In this document: in pieces, positions 10,975 through 21,521 of the stretch | Position numbering within the stretch: position 1 is the stretch's first letter | Layout of the letters: each line of letters opens with the position of its first letter | Made by a program: the position numbers and the translations under genes | Notes under the pieces: generated by a model | Database searches by the model: none | Seen by the model: only the letters and a program-made list of their open reading frames with translations | Told to the model about the DNA's origin: nothing | DNA from: Bufo bufo | Taxonomy: Eukaryota > Chordata > Amphibia > Anura > Bufonidae | Direction: 5' to 3' | Assembly: GCF_905171765.1 (NCBI RefSeq) | Contig: NC_053392.1 | Span: 38,324,956 to 38,388,955, forward strand | Length of the DNA: 64,000 bases

Positions 10975-11725
10975 GTGGAAGCAGGTATATTGCAGGCCTC
11001 AATCAGTATTTTGGGGAAGCAGGCATATAGAACCCCTTAATCAGTATTTTGTGGAAACAGGTATATAGAACCATTTAATCAATATTTGGTGGAAGCAGGT
11101 ATATCAAAACCCTCGATCAGTATTTTGTGGAAGCTGGCAGGCTTCAATCAGTTGTTAGTTGAACCTGGTATATCAACTTTAAGCAGTAATTTTGTGGACG
11201 TAGGTATATGGAAAACCTCTATAACTATTTTGTGGAAACTGATATATGGAAGGCCTCAATCAGTTGATAGTTGAAGCTGGTATATCACCCTCTAGCAGAA
11301 ATTTTTTGGACGCAAGTATATGGAAAACCTCTATTACTATTTTGTGCAAGCTGATATATGGAAGTCCTCAATCAGTTGTTAGTTGAAGCTGGTATATCAC
11401 CTTCAAGCAGTTATTTTGTGGACGCAGGTATATGGAAAACCTCTATCACTATTTTGTGGAAGCTGATATATGGAAGGCCTCAATCAGTTGTTAGTTGAAG
11501 CAGGTATATCACCCTCAAGCAGTAATTTTGTCGATGCAGGTATATGGAAAACCTCTATCACTATTTTGTGGAAGCTGATATATGGCAGGCCTCAATCAGT
11601 TTTTAGTTGAAGCAGGTATATCACCCTCAAGCAGTAATTTTGTGGATGCAGGTATATGGAAAACCTCTATCACTATTTTGTGGAAGCTGATAGATCGCAG
11701 CCCTCAATCAGTATTTTCTGGAAGC
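10975..11725. repeat. 112-bp minisatellite inside hAT-A
   Basis: Unit contains TATGGAAAACCTCTATCAC, TTTTGTGGAAGCTGATATATG and CCTCAATCAGTTGTTAG. The TATGGAAAACCT motif falls at 11207, 11319, 11431, 11543 and 11655, an exact 112-bp period. More diverged copies lie at the left. The array lies between the hAT terminal repeat and the start of the transposase gene. Confidence 0.9.
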
Positions 11726-11759
11726 ATACAAATGCACTATAATATACCTTCTATTTTAG

Positions 11760-12171
11760 AAATTATATTATAAGTATATCACACCGCTCTGTGTATCACA
11801 CCTATCGATTGCACGATGGTAACAGTCCTTAAAAGGACTTTTGTGGCCCTAATGCTAGTGTTTGGTGACCCCTAGTTCCTAACAGCCTGTCTCTGCTCCA
11901 AAATGCAACCTCTCCCTACACTGGCAAAACACATAATGTAAAATGGCTGCCAGATCGAGTTCTGTTATAGGGTTGGGGGGAGACAATGAGCTGAAACGTC
12001 TCAATTGGCTGTCCTGTCCCACCTGATAGATGTGTTATGGGTCAAAGTTCGGTGCAATGCAAAAAAAATGGTGCACGCGGACCTCGCCATATGTTTCGCA
12101 TGTTCGGCGGATCGCGAAAGCGCAAAGATTGCCGCAAACCGACCGCCGGGCGAACCGCAAGGCCATCACTA
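11760..12171. other. 5' terminal region of hAT-A
   Basis: Non-coding 400 bp ending with the TIR. Nothing else was recognised beyond CG-rich motifs near 12085-12160 that mirror the inverted sequence at 6433-6530. Confidence 0.6.
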
Positions 12172-12179
12172 GTTGCTAT

Positions 12180-13680
12180 CTATAAGAATTGATAGACGCC
12201 TTAGGGATAGGCTGAGGAGTTCTTGCCCTGCAGAGACTTTTCTCACAAAGCAGTCTGTTTGTTCTGACTATGCAACTAGGGGGAGCCACTCATCAGGCTG
12301 GTCCTCCTGGGGCTCGCCGTAAGCCTGGGTTTTGTTATTTCTGTGGTCAGAGGGGTCATTTCATTGGAGCTTGTCCATCCATACCTAAAAAGAAAAAACT
12401 GTCGAAAAAACTACTGACCCCAGGTTGTGCGGAGGATGGCAAACTGGGTGTATACATCTCCTCCATACAAACGTCTCAGTTTGTTTTGCCAGCTATGGTA
12501 GTTTTGGGAAATAAAACTGAGACGATTTCTGTGGGGCGGGGGTTAATTTGGTGGATGTCCGATTCGCTCGGACTCTGGGTTTTCCTTTTAGTCTTTTACA
12601 TAGATCTTTCCCTATATTCGCTATCGAGAATGCTACTCTTACTCAGGGAAACCTGACACACATGGTATATTACATACATCTTCAGGCGGGGGCCCTTCAT
12701 AATGAGTTTATTTCTTGCTATATCCTTGAAGGTCTTCCTACTCCTATGGTCTTAGGTCTTCCCTGGTTGGTAGTGCACAATCCTGTTGTTGATTGGCAGG
12801 CCAGGGAGATATTGGAATGGAGTGAACATTGCAGGGACAATCGCTTAAGTAGCAGTTGCCCAGCCGACTCCAATACAACCTTACCAGCATTTGTGTCCGA
12901 CTTTAAAGATGTTTTCTCTGAGAAGGGGTGTCAGGAGTTATCAACCCATCGTCCCTATGATTGCCCGTTTAACCTGCTCCCTGAAGCAAAGTTACCTAAG
13001 ACCAGGTTATATAATCCTTCTGTCCCCGAAAGACAAGGACTATATTTCCGAGAGTTTGGTTAAAGAACATATCAGACCCCCTTCTTCACCAGTGGCTGCA
13101 GGGTTCTTCCTTGTGAAGAAGAAAGATGGGGGCCTGCGACTGCGACCTTGCCTAGATTTTCGTGAACTAAATCGGATAACTATCCGAGACCCCTATCCTC
13201 TTCCGCTTATTCCCGACCTTTTTAATCAGATTGCTGGTGCAAAATGGTTTTCCAAAATGGATTTAAGGGGAGCCTACAATCTAAATCGCATCAAAGAGGG
13301 GGATGAGTGAAAGACCATGTTTAACACTTCTGAGGGGCATTATGAAAATCTGGTCATGCCATTTGGCCTGACTAATGCTCTTGCTGTCTTTCAACACTTT
13401 GTCAATGATATCTTTTGTCATCTTGTCGGCAGATTTGTGGTAATATATCTTGACAATATTTTGATCTATTCGATCTGGAGATGCAGAAGGCACATGTCAG
13501 GCAGGTGTTATAGATCTTATGGACAAATAAGTTATATGATAAATTGGAGAAATGTGTATTCGCTGTACAGGAGGTAAAATTCATGGGGTATCTGCTATCA
13601 GCTTCGGGGTTACGTATGGATCCAGAAAAGGTCAGCACGTTTCTAGAATGGGATCTTCCTGAGAACCTAAAACCTAAAAA
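12180..13680 (+). pseudogene. Gypsy gag 3' end, protease and reverse transcriptase, copy A
   Basis: The zinc knuckle CYFCGQRGHFIGAC (12332-12374) fits CX2CX4HX4C. The protease segment follows, but the position where the complete relative has VDSGAA here reads SVGRGLIWW (about 12530), so the catalytic Asp is gone and the frame shifts. After PTPMVLGLPWLVVHNP, the reverse transcriptase fingers/palm region includes KKKDGGLR and [20 protein letters not shown] (from about 13110). A TGA at 13307 replaces a Trp codon present in the relative at 51040. The palm motif reads [10 protein letters not shown] (13441 on), with Asn instead of the second Asp. The copy ends after the FLEWDLPENLKP region. Confidence 0.8.
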
Positions 13681-14105
13681 CTCTACTCTTATAAGGTATG
13701 CTGACTGTACCTGTCTCATAGATAGGTTGTTGGCTTGCACATACCTGGCTTTTGGCATAGAGCCTTTGTGTGATTGTGTGTTATATGTTGTTTATTGTAT
13801 GTTATAGGTAATGATTTATTTTAAAAATAATATAGCATCTATAAAAAATATATATATTAATGATAGGTACAAAATTAGTTATAATAAAAGTTCATTAATG
13901 ATAGGTAAAAAAAAGTATGAATGATAAATAGCATAATAAGGATAAAGAGAAGTTATATACAATAAGTGAAAAAAGATTATAGGTTTATTTAATGATAAAA
14001 AAAATCTAGAATATTTGTGATTACGAAAATATAGCACTATATTCTAGATCTTCGCAAATTCTCGAATTGCAGATATTCACGATAAAAATTAGCTATTAGA
14101 ATATT
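13681..14105. other. AT-rich tail shared by gypsy copies A and B
   Basis: Non-coding. The reverse transcriptase reading breaks off into sequence not found in the complete element; the same switch happens in copy B at 23358. Runs of AATGATAGGTA and ATATATATTAATGATA repeat loosely. A short CG-containing inverted stretch lies at 14015-14110. Confidence 0.55.
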
Positions 14106-14995
14106 CGCGCTCAACACTAATGAAGAAGTCTTACTGGCACTCTACTGCCTCTTGAAACAGAAAACCAACAGTGCCAAAACGTTGCACTAACTTGGGGTCC
14201 CCAGGTTGGGGATGATCCAGGATTCAGATCACCCACTCCTCTATGGCAGTTTTGTCATTCCAGGCATCATCAGCATGGCACATCACATGTGCAGGGATTT
14301 TCAGGTCACTGCCTACCTCCATAAGTGCTGGTGTTACCTCAAGCTGCATCTGCCACATTGGCTATGTTCTGCATAATCTGGAGCACTTTGAGCTCATTGC
14401 AGCTCATCATGGTACCCCAATCAGGGTTTCACCCTCGTCTTACTATTTTTTAGGAGTGTGTTGCAATCCAGCAGGGAGTGCATGGCAGGCAAGTTCTCTG
14501 CCAAACAGGAAATCACACTATTCCTAACCCTTAAGGTCATTAATATTACTGGATGCACAACCCCTTTAGGCTACTATTTCCCATTGCTATACTCAATATT
14601 TTGTCTTCGATCACCTCAATGATAGCTGTCAACAAGGGTCTTTTTTTAACAGTTGTCACATGGCCATTTTCAGAACCATTGCAGCCTATGGGGCTATGCA
14701 AATGGGTGTTTTTAAATGGCCAGTGAGTAATGAATGTCAAAAATAGGATATGTCATAGTTGTGACCATTTTCATGGCCCGAATTATCCCATTGAAATCAA
14801 TTTAACGATTTTTATTCGGCACTTAGACACTAGTCCCCAATAGGTACACTAGTGAAAAATAGCCCTTTAGTGTTTAGAACAAAATAAAATAAAAAACTCA
14901 CCTCCTTTTTTGCAGAGACAAGTGCTACCAGCGTAAAAACGTCACCATGCACTACCTGCTTGATCGCTGGGGGTCCATGCTGATGTCATCACACA
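14106..14995. repeat. Right part of the duplicated block, copy A
   Basis: Unknown non-coding DNA that matches 24085-24886 closely, including CCCCAGGTTGGGGATGA, the GGGGTCCATG end and everything between. The match shows that the A and B loci are duplicates beyond the retrotransposon itself. No coding potential is evident. Confidence 0.7.
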
Positions 14996-15119
14996 GGAAG
15001 CAAAGGACCTTCTGCTTTACATGAAGAATGACTGTCCTTGGGCATGCAAGTGGATAAGGTAAGTATTTGTTTTTTCTTTTTCAGAATAAAAAAATGCTGC
15101 ACTTTAAAAAATTGTAGTG

Positions 15120-15400
15120 GGCACACTGGGGGACATTACTGCTGGGTGCTTCTATGGGAGACATTATTACTACTGGGCCTCATTCGGGGGAACATTTTTA
15201 CTGCTTGGGGCCACTATGGGGCTACTATGAAAGACAATATGACTTCTGGGGGCCACTCTGTGGGATATTATTACTATTGGAGGCCACTCTTGGCGACATT
15301 AATACTGCCAAAAGTAGCTATGGGGACAAATATTACTGCTCTATAGGGACCTCTATGGGAGACATGATTACTGCCGGGTGCCACAGTGGAGGAAAAAACT
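15120..15400. repeat. Degenerate short tandem repeat around GGGACATTATTACTG
   Basis: Imperfect repetition of phrases like GGGGGACATTACTGCTGGG and GCCACTATGGG at 35-45 bp spacing. Overlapping open frames reflect this repetition and are not genes. Confidence 0.6.
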
Positions 15401-15715
15401 AATGCTCGGGTTATATATCCTGCAGTTGTTGGATTTAAATAAAACAAATCCTATGAAGATAATTTAAAAAAATCTATTTTAATAACCCATTTTAACAGCA
15501 GTTAAAACGGATACACAATGGCTGTTAAAAAGGCCAGATATCCAGAAAGTGGAGGCAAAATGGTTGGAAAATGTCCATGAAAATCTGACGGTGTGTCCAT
15601 TTTTCATGCCCAGGGTGTAAATGTCGGTGGGTGTGTTGAGCAATTTAAATTGTTTTTGTTCAATTAGTTTATTGCAAACACCAGGAGATTTGTAAATATG
15701 GCGAATAAACCTTAA

Positions 15716-16092
15716 AAGGATTATTGAAAGTCTAACACATGCCGGGTCCCCTAACATAATTTATACTTACCCCGCTCACCGGCACCCATGTCTTTCCTTA
15801 TCCCCGCATGGCCGCCGATGAATCTACCCGATACGCGGATCAAAACATCTGGCGACAGAGGGAGCAGCCAATGGCAGGGTGCGATGGAGATGAGCCTCCC
15901 TAGGCTCGCCCCCGTTGTGGCCTGATTTTGGTTGCGCCCCCCGTTGCTGGATGTTTTCATATGCTCAACGGGTAGATGCAGTGGCTGCCGTACAGGGATC
16001 AGGGACGACGAGGCTGCCGCGAGCAGGGTAAGTATGATCTATATGAGGGGCCCGGGCATTGTGGTGCATCTGTTAGACTTTGGACAACCACT
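15716..16092. mobile_element. TTAA-flanked palindromic MITE, 377 bp
   Basis: TTAA at 15712-15715 and 16093-16096. Inverted ends share TGAAAGTCTAACACATGC at the left with GCATCTGTTAGACTTTGGAC at the right, and GTAAGTAT-type motifs near GAGCAGGG at the inner edges. Absent from the module 2 flank, so it may be specific to this locus. Confidence 0.65.
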
Positions 16093-16230
16093 TTAATTGC
16101 AATGACTGTGACTGTAGCTAGTCCTGTTCTCCCTAACTGTGAATGTATCAAGTCTAGACAATGCTCTGCCAGCTAAACAGCCTGGATTCCAGACTGATAC
16201 ATTGTAGCAAACTAGCAGAGAGGTTTGTAC

Positions 16231-17067
16231 AGCTGCTGATGTAATTGGCACTAAATTAACTGGATACAAGAGGTAATGAATTATTCTGATATAGATGAAA
16301 AAATATAGATTTAACCCATAAGTGATCTGTGGTCACCATAACAGGGTTGTTTTTGAATCATGGACTATCTAAAAATTTGACTTAAAGGGGTTATCACATA
16401 AATAGTGTAAAAAATGAAAATCAGACATCATATAGGACATGACGATACCTTTCTAGCAAAGTTAGAACCAGCCCTGTACCTCACATGGATACAGATATCT
16501 TCCCATAGATTTATATCAAGCTGACAGCTCCAGGGAAGTGTCTTTTCTGCTGCAGCTCAGGAGGCGTGTCCATGCTCTCCCTATCACAGCTCAGGAGGCG
16601 TGTCCATGCTCTCCCTATCACAGCTCAGGAAGCAGTTGAAAAATGACACTGAGCATGTGCGGCCATGTCAGTGAGCAGGTCAAAGAAATAAGAAATTAAG
16701 CGGCACTATACAGATACATTTTATTGAATAACTCAGTAGCTATATAAAATGTTTCATTACATGCAATTATAAAACTACTCAGATCCAGGTGCTGTTTTAA
16801 AAACTGTAGAATATATTTTGTGGGACAACCCCTTTAAGTACATAATTGTTGATTAGAGAGTAATTATAGTGAACGTGAGAGTAAAGTGTTCCTCTGTCCC
16901 TTCAGCAAGGCGCTCACGTGAAATAATTAGATAAAGAAAACAACTATATAGACATGGACTTTACCAGAAAGAAGAAATTATCATCTATTGTCTGTTTCCA
17001 CTTGTACTGGATACATTTGGAAAACTACTTTTCCATTCTCCTATTCTTGTCTGGGAGGTTTCATATA
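16231..17067. repeat. TAS2R 3' flank, duplicated copy 1
   Basis: This stretch aligns nearly end to end with 63227-63978, starting at GCTGATGTA and running to GGGAGGTTTCATATA. It includes a TTAA MITE (16386-16833). It lies directly 3' of the TAS2R gene, with only the Tc1 insertion between. No coding sequence. Confidence 0.85.
16386..16833. mobile_element. TTAA-flanked MITE, 448 bp, within the TAS2R flank
   Basis: Ends AGGGGTTATCACATAAA and GGGACAACCCCT, with TTAA at 16382-16385 and 16834-16837. Its 413-bp counterpart is at 63380-63792, so it was in place before the module duplicated. A directly repeated 41-bp phrase with CAGCTCAGGAGGCGTG is present twice here near 16555-16625 and only once in the other copy. 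Confidence 0.75.
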
Positions 17068-18468
17068 CACTGCTCAAAAAAATAAAGGGAACACTTAAAC
17101 AACACAATGTAACTCCAAGTCAATCACACTTCTGTGAAATCAAACTGTCCACTTAGGAAGCAACACTGAGCGACAATCAATTTCACATGCTGTTGTGCAA
17201 ATGGGATAGACAACAGGGGGAAATTATAGGCAATTAGCAAGACACCCCCAAAAAAGGAGTGGTTCTGCAGGTGGTGACCACAGACCACTTCTCAGTTCCT
17301 ATGCTTCCTGGCTGATGTTTTGGTCACTTTTGAATGCTGGCGGTGCTTTCACTCTAGTGGTAGCATGAGACGGAGTCTACAACCCACACAAGTGGCTCAG
17401 GTAGTGCAGCTTATCCAAGATGGCACATCAATGCGAGCTGTGGCAAGAAGGTTTGCTGTGTCTGTCAGCGTAGTGTCCAGAGCATGGAGGCGCTACCAGG
17501 AGACAGGCCAGTACATCAGGAAACGTGGAGGAGGCCGTAGGAGGGCAACAACCAAGCAGCAGGACCGCTACCTCCGCCTTTGTGCAAGGAGGAACAGGAG
17601 GAGCACTGCCAGAGCCCAGCAAAATGACCTCCAGCAGGCCACAAATGTTCATGTGTCTGCTGAAACGGTCAGAAACAGACTCCATGAGGGTGATATGAGG
17701 GCCCGACGTCCACAGGTGGGGGTTGTGCTTACAGCCCAACACCGTGCAGGATGTTTGGCATTTGCCAGAGAACACCAAGATTGGCAAATTCGCCACTGGC
17801 GCCCTGTGCTCTTCACAGATGAAAGCAGGTTCACACTGAGCACATGTGACAGACGTGACAGAGTCTGGAGACGCCGTGGAGAACGTTCTGCTGCCTGCAA
17901 CATCCTCCAGCATGACCGGTTTGGCATTGGGTCAGTAATGGTGTGGGGTGGCATTTCTTTGGAGGGCCGCACAAGACGAAGGCATTGATGCTATGGACTG
18001 GCCCGCCCGTTCCCCAGACCTGAATCCAATTGAGCACATCTGGGACATCATGTCTCGCTCTATCCACCAACGTCTGTCCAGGAGTTGGCAGATGCTTTAG
18101 TCCAGGTCTGGGAGGAGATCCCTCAGGAGACCTCCCGCCACCTCATCAGGAGCATGCACAGGCGTTGTAGGGAGGTCATACACACACGTGGAGGCCACAC
18201 ACACTACTAAGCCTCATTTTGACTTGTTTTAAGGACATTACATCAAAGTTGGATTAGCCTGTAGTGTGTTTTTCCACTTTCATTTTGAGTGTGACTCCAA
18301 ATCCAGACCTCCATGGGTTGAAAAATTTGATTTCCATTTTTTATTTTTGTGTGATTTTGTTGTCAGCACATTCAACTATGTAAAGAACAAAGTATTTCAG
18401 AAGAATATTTAATTAACTCAGATCTAGGATGTGTTATTTTTGTGTTCCCTTTATTTTTTTGAGCAGTG
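17068..18468 (+). mobile_element. Tc1-like transposon, 1.4 kb, internally deleted
   Basis: Ends CACTGCTCAAAAAAATAAAG and its inverse TTTTTTTGAGCAGTG, with TA at 17066-17067 and 18469-18470. The family is widespread in fish and frogs, from memory. The homologous flank at 63975-63982 has a single TA here (CATATAGTTT), so this insertion postdates or was never shared by the module duplication. It lies 100 bp past the TAS2R stop codon. Confidence 0.9.
17365..18210 (+). pseudogene. Tc1-like transposase with central deletion
   Basis: The N-terminal paired helix-turn-helix ([33 protein letters not shown]) and first catalytic region (VLFTDESRF) are intact in a frame from the ATG at 17365 to 17970. 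At about 17972 the text jumps from [10 protein letters not shown] to codons for [15 protein letters not shown], so roughly 200 bp is missing and with it the second catalytic Asp (QDNARPH in relatives). The third region, LNPIEHIWD, is present at about 18025. A further small deletion follows near 18073. The protein cannot be active, but the ends could be moved by a related transposase. Confidence 0.85.
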
Positions 18469-18567
18469 TAGTTTACTATGATTCAGTGAAATGACAGCCC
18501 CACCACCCCACCATTTACCTCATTGATCCACTTCTTCTATGTTTTGTCTGGTTTATCTGTCTATATT

Positions 18568-19491
18568 TTAAAATAAGGAATCAATCACATTCTGAAGAAC
18601 CTTGGACATCTGACTCCTGAGGTTGGCTGTTCTGCAGATCAGGTAGGAAGAATGTAGAGTTGGTAGAAATCCTAAGATAATATAAAGCCATGGAAAGCTC
18701 ACCCGGTGTAGACAGTAAGAAATGCCAGCAGCAAAATAGACAATAAAGTATAAAGTGTCATATATTAAAGTGAAGCACAAAAATTTCATCACTGAGTAAT
18801 ATGTCTCCAAATTGGTGGTTAAGTTACCGCTCATCTTCATCCTTGTTATGTGATGACACAATGAGATGAATAGAAGGATGGATGATATGCAACAGAAGAG
18901 CAGCGGGACGATGGTTCCGAATGAATAAGTGTATATAGAATTATTAGACAAGCAATCTGTGAATGTATCATTCTTGGTCACATTGTAAGTTTTACCTTTG
19001 CCCATATCATTTAAAGCGGTGGACAGATTTACCAAACTACTGAAACATGAGAGAAGCACTGAGGCTACAATGAAATAAACAGTCCTCGGTACTATCATCC
19101 TCCTCAGATACAGGAACAATCTGGTCTGGAAGTTGGAGATCTTCAGACAGAAGACAATGGAAAGCAGAGCTGTTAACCACAAATTGGCATAATTAAAGAA
19201 AGTAGAAAGTGCTCCTATAATAAACAAAGTTTGAACTGAATGCGGGTTTTTCATGGAAAGTGTATCCACAAATAAATATAGTACAAAATCACACTGAGCG
19301 CAGATCCTTGAAATGCAAACAGAAGTTACAACGTGGTCAACAGGAGTCACCGATCTTCCTTTCCACCAGTCATTGACATTGACGGCTATAATAAATGAAT
19401 GTATCACCAGCCCGGGTATAAGAGTCATCAGTGATGAGATGAGTAGACCCAGATACTGGACTCCAGTGTCCCCCTCTGTAGAATCAGCCAT
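18568..19491 (-). CDS. Bitter taste receptor, TAS2R family GPCR
   Basis: Seven-transmembrane receptor that detects bitter compounds and signals through gustducin-type G proteins in taste and some gut or airway cells. The frame gives 307 residues from the Met at 19491, within the 290-330 usual for the family; an upstream in-frame ATG at 19545 would add 18 residues with no family likeness. Hydrophobic spans lie near residues 12-37, 51-75, 87-113, 129-150, 185-212, 231-257 and 262-284. Family marks are NDWWKGRS after TM1, LWLTALLSIVFCLKISNF in TM3 and HSSYLICRTANLR at TM7. An N-linked site (NVT) sits in extracellular loop 2, as expected. Single exon, no stops. No specific subtype can be assigned. 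It is the only intact host gene seen. Confidence 0.93.
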   Translation of the reverse strand: MADSTEGDTGVQYLGLLISSLMTLIPGLVIHSFIIAVNVNDWWKGRSVTPVDHVVTSVCISRICAQCDFVLYLFVDTLSMKNPHSVQTLFIIGALSTFFNYANLWLTALLSIVFCLKISNFQTRLFLYLRRMIVPRTVYFIVASVLLSCFSSLVNLSTALNDMGKGKTYNVTKNDTFTDCLSNNSIYTYSFGTIVPLLFCCISSILLFISLCHHITRMKMSGNLTTNLETYYSVMKFLCFTLIYDTLYFIVYFAAGISYCLHRVSFPWLYIILGFLPTLHSSYLICRTANLRSQMSKVLQNVIDSLF

Positions 19492-19780
19492 CTCTCCTGT
19501 ACTGTGAGGAATGAGGATCCTGATAACGCACAGAGATTTTACCAAATGTTTAATGACTAACTTTTTTTCTTATATATTGAAATGTATTTGCTGAAAATGT
19601 AAATCACATCAGAGACTCCGAGCCGGCACCTGTCTACAAATGCAGAGCAGATCAGGTAACATAGCGAGATCATTTTCCAGCAAAGAAAGGAAAATAAAAA
19701 ACATGTTATGTAAACTATGTATAAAAATATATATTCAATTATTTTGTCCCAATTCTAAGTTGCTTAAATAGTCTACTTCA
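19492..19780. other. Upstream region of the TAS2R gene
   Basis: 289 bp between the start codon and the tandem repeat. It should hold at least part of the 5' UTR or proximal promoter of the minus-strand receptor. I see no clear TATA box in a suitable position and no repeat. Confidence 0.4.
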
Positions 19781-20222
19781 GTGCTGGACTCACTATACTG
19801 CTGGTGGAGTCTCTGTGTACATACATTACATTACTTATCCTGTACTGATCCTGAGTTACATCCTGTATTATACTCCAGAGCTGCACTCACTATTCTGCTG
19901 GTGCAGTCACTGTGTACATACATTACATTACTTATTCTGTACTGATCCCGAGTTACATCCTGTATTATACTCCAGAGCTACACTCACTGTTCTGCTGGTG
20001 GAGTCACTGCTTATTCTATACTGATCCTGAGTTACATCCTGTATTATACTCCAGAGCTGCACTCACTACTCTGCTGGTGCAGTCACTGTGTACTTAAATT
20101 ACTTTTCCTGTACTGATCCTGAGTTACATCCTGTATTATGCTCCAGAGCTGCACTCACTACTCTGCTGGTGCAGAAACTGTGTAGATACATCACATTACT
20201 TATCCTGTACTCAACCTAAGTT
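19781..20222. repeat. 92-97 bp tandem repeat, array 2
   Basis: Five copies of the same unit as array 1, with TTACATCCTGTATTATACT at 19856, 19953, 20032 and 20124. Spacings of 97, 79 and 92 bp show one internal deletion. It ends at a gypsy LTR exactly as at 3976, supporting module duplication. Confidence 0.85.
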
Positions 20223-20223
20223 A

Positions 20224-20894
20224 CTGCCACAAGGGTGTCACGACCTATCGCTGACCCTGTTGTGCCTGGTGTAAGAAGGTCTCAGTGGGTGGCTACTTAC
20301 TCGGTTTTAACAGATCGCTCCATGACCTAGTGTTGGGAATGGATTCCGGTCCAGGTTTTTCCTGCTTAGGTTTGCAATCCTTTTTCTCCCATTTAGGAAT
20401 CTGTAGCTTTTCCTTTCAGCTGTTCTCTGTCAGCCACTCCCAGCTACTATATATTCTCCCTTTCTGCTTCCCTTGCTGCCAGATATAGACCTTCTTTTCA
20501 GATCTTCTATTCTGACCTCTGGTGAAGTTGGAGGTCCTGTGGAGCTGTTGGAACTGGTGCTGTCAGATCTCCGGTTCTCTCCTGTTTTTTGTCTCTCTTT
20601 GGGGATTGTTTGTGGTGATTGTGTTGTTTGTCCTCTCCCTGTTGTTACCCTAGTTGTCAGTGGTGAGGACTAGTGCTCCCACCGCCCTACTCAATACCTA
20701 AAGCTTATTTCAGGGTGAGCCAGGGACGAGGCAAGTGATTGGTGTACAGGTTAGCAGCACGTCTAGGGACGTCAGGGCATCCAGGTGCCAGTGCTAGGTG
20801 AGTTAGGGGTCACCACTCCCTCTCCCTAGTGGTAGGGTACTCCCCTTACCCTCTGTGCCGCATGTCTGTTACTTGCCATATCAGATGTGATATT
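20224..20894 (+). repeat. LTR of gypsy copy B
   Basis: Close match to 3982-4653, with TGTCACGACCTATCGCTGACC at 20236. Start ambiguous between 20224 and 20236. It includes a TATA-like ACTATATATTC at 20445. No 3' partner. Confidence 0.6.
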
Positions 20895-20949
20895 ATAGCT
20901 GGCCCTTATTTATTTATTTTTTTTGGGGGGGGCATTTTTTTTTTTTTAA

Positions 20950-21521
20950 GATCCACTTTGGATCTTATTGCTGCTCTTACAAAGCAGTTGCAAGGTCTAT
21001 CTCTTGAAGTGACAGAATTGAGGACGTTGGTCCTTCCACAGCAGCAGGTGCAGCTGCAGCAGATCTCGAGCCAAGTGGTTGCTATGGGTAACCAGGTCAA
21101 TCTGGAACCTAACGTTGCTCTCCCTGAGAGACAAATTTGTGGTGTTCCAAGAAGCCTATAAATTATATTTCAGGCTGCGCTCCAATTTCCTCTGTTAATA
21201 AGGAACAGCGGGTGGTGATTGTTATCTACCTTCTTCAAGGGGATCCTCAATCCTGGGCTTTTTCGTTACCAGCTGGTACCCAGGTCCTCCGGTCTGATTT
21301 TTGAGGCCCTGGGTTTCATATTAGATGAATCTGACCGACTCTCTATAGCAGAGTCTAGATTAAGGCAGGTTCAGCAAGGAGATCGGTCAGCGGAGGTTTT
21401 TGTTCCGAGTTTTGATGGTGGACCACGGATACATGGTGGAATGACCCGTTTTTGCCAGGGGCTTTCAGAGAAAGTAAAAGATGAGACTCCTATATCCCTT
21501 GAGGAGGCTATGTTGCTATTA
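20950..21521 (+). pseudogene. Gypsy gag, copy B
   Basis: Reads LIAALTKQLQGLSLEVTELR from about 20964, then DRLSIAESRLRQVQQGDRSAEVF near 21340 and KDETPISLEEAM near 21478. The frame is broken near 21180 and again near 21410, then cut by the palindrome at 21522. It has the role of gag in particle assembly. It is better preserved at the N terminus than copy A, which lost the LTKQ part of the frame. Confidence 0.7.

Larger units (their letters stand above)
6433..12171 (-). mobile_element. hAT transposon (hAT-A), 5.7 kb, with exact 8-bp target duplication
   Basis: Ends TAGTGATGG and CCATCACTA, with GTTGCTAT duplicated at 6425-6432 and 12172-12179, the 8-bp duplication expected for hAT. Orientation is minus: TIR and 5' region at the right, 112-bp minisatellite (10975-11725), broken transposase (10853 down to 7292), then a non-coding 3' side with two more copies of a 112-bp-spaced motif (283/395 of the 7000s). 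A Penelope-like fragment is inserted at about 8878-9530. Removing the element restores the gag sequence. Confidence 0.85.
3982..13805 (+). mobile_element. Ty3/gypsy retrotransposon, dead copy A, inflated by nested insertions
   Basis: Order: LTR-like leader (3982-4653), gag pieces (5346-6270), gag zinc knuckle (12332-12374), protease region, reverse transcriptase to about 13670, then a tail absent from the complete relative at 43981-53946. RNase H, integrase and 3' LTR are missing. Nested insertions are the TTAA MITE (4693-5333), the TTA-flanked MITE (5636-5963), a 151-bp palindrome (6271-6421) and a hAT element (6433-12171). Copy B at 20224-23500 shares the same truncation and defects. Confidence 0.8.

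Noticed and set aside
17428..18070. Minus-strand frames up to 161 codons
   Set aside because: Antisense shadows of the Tc1 transposase.
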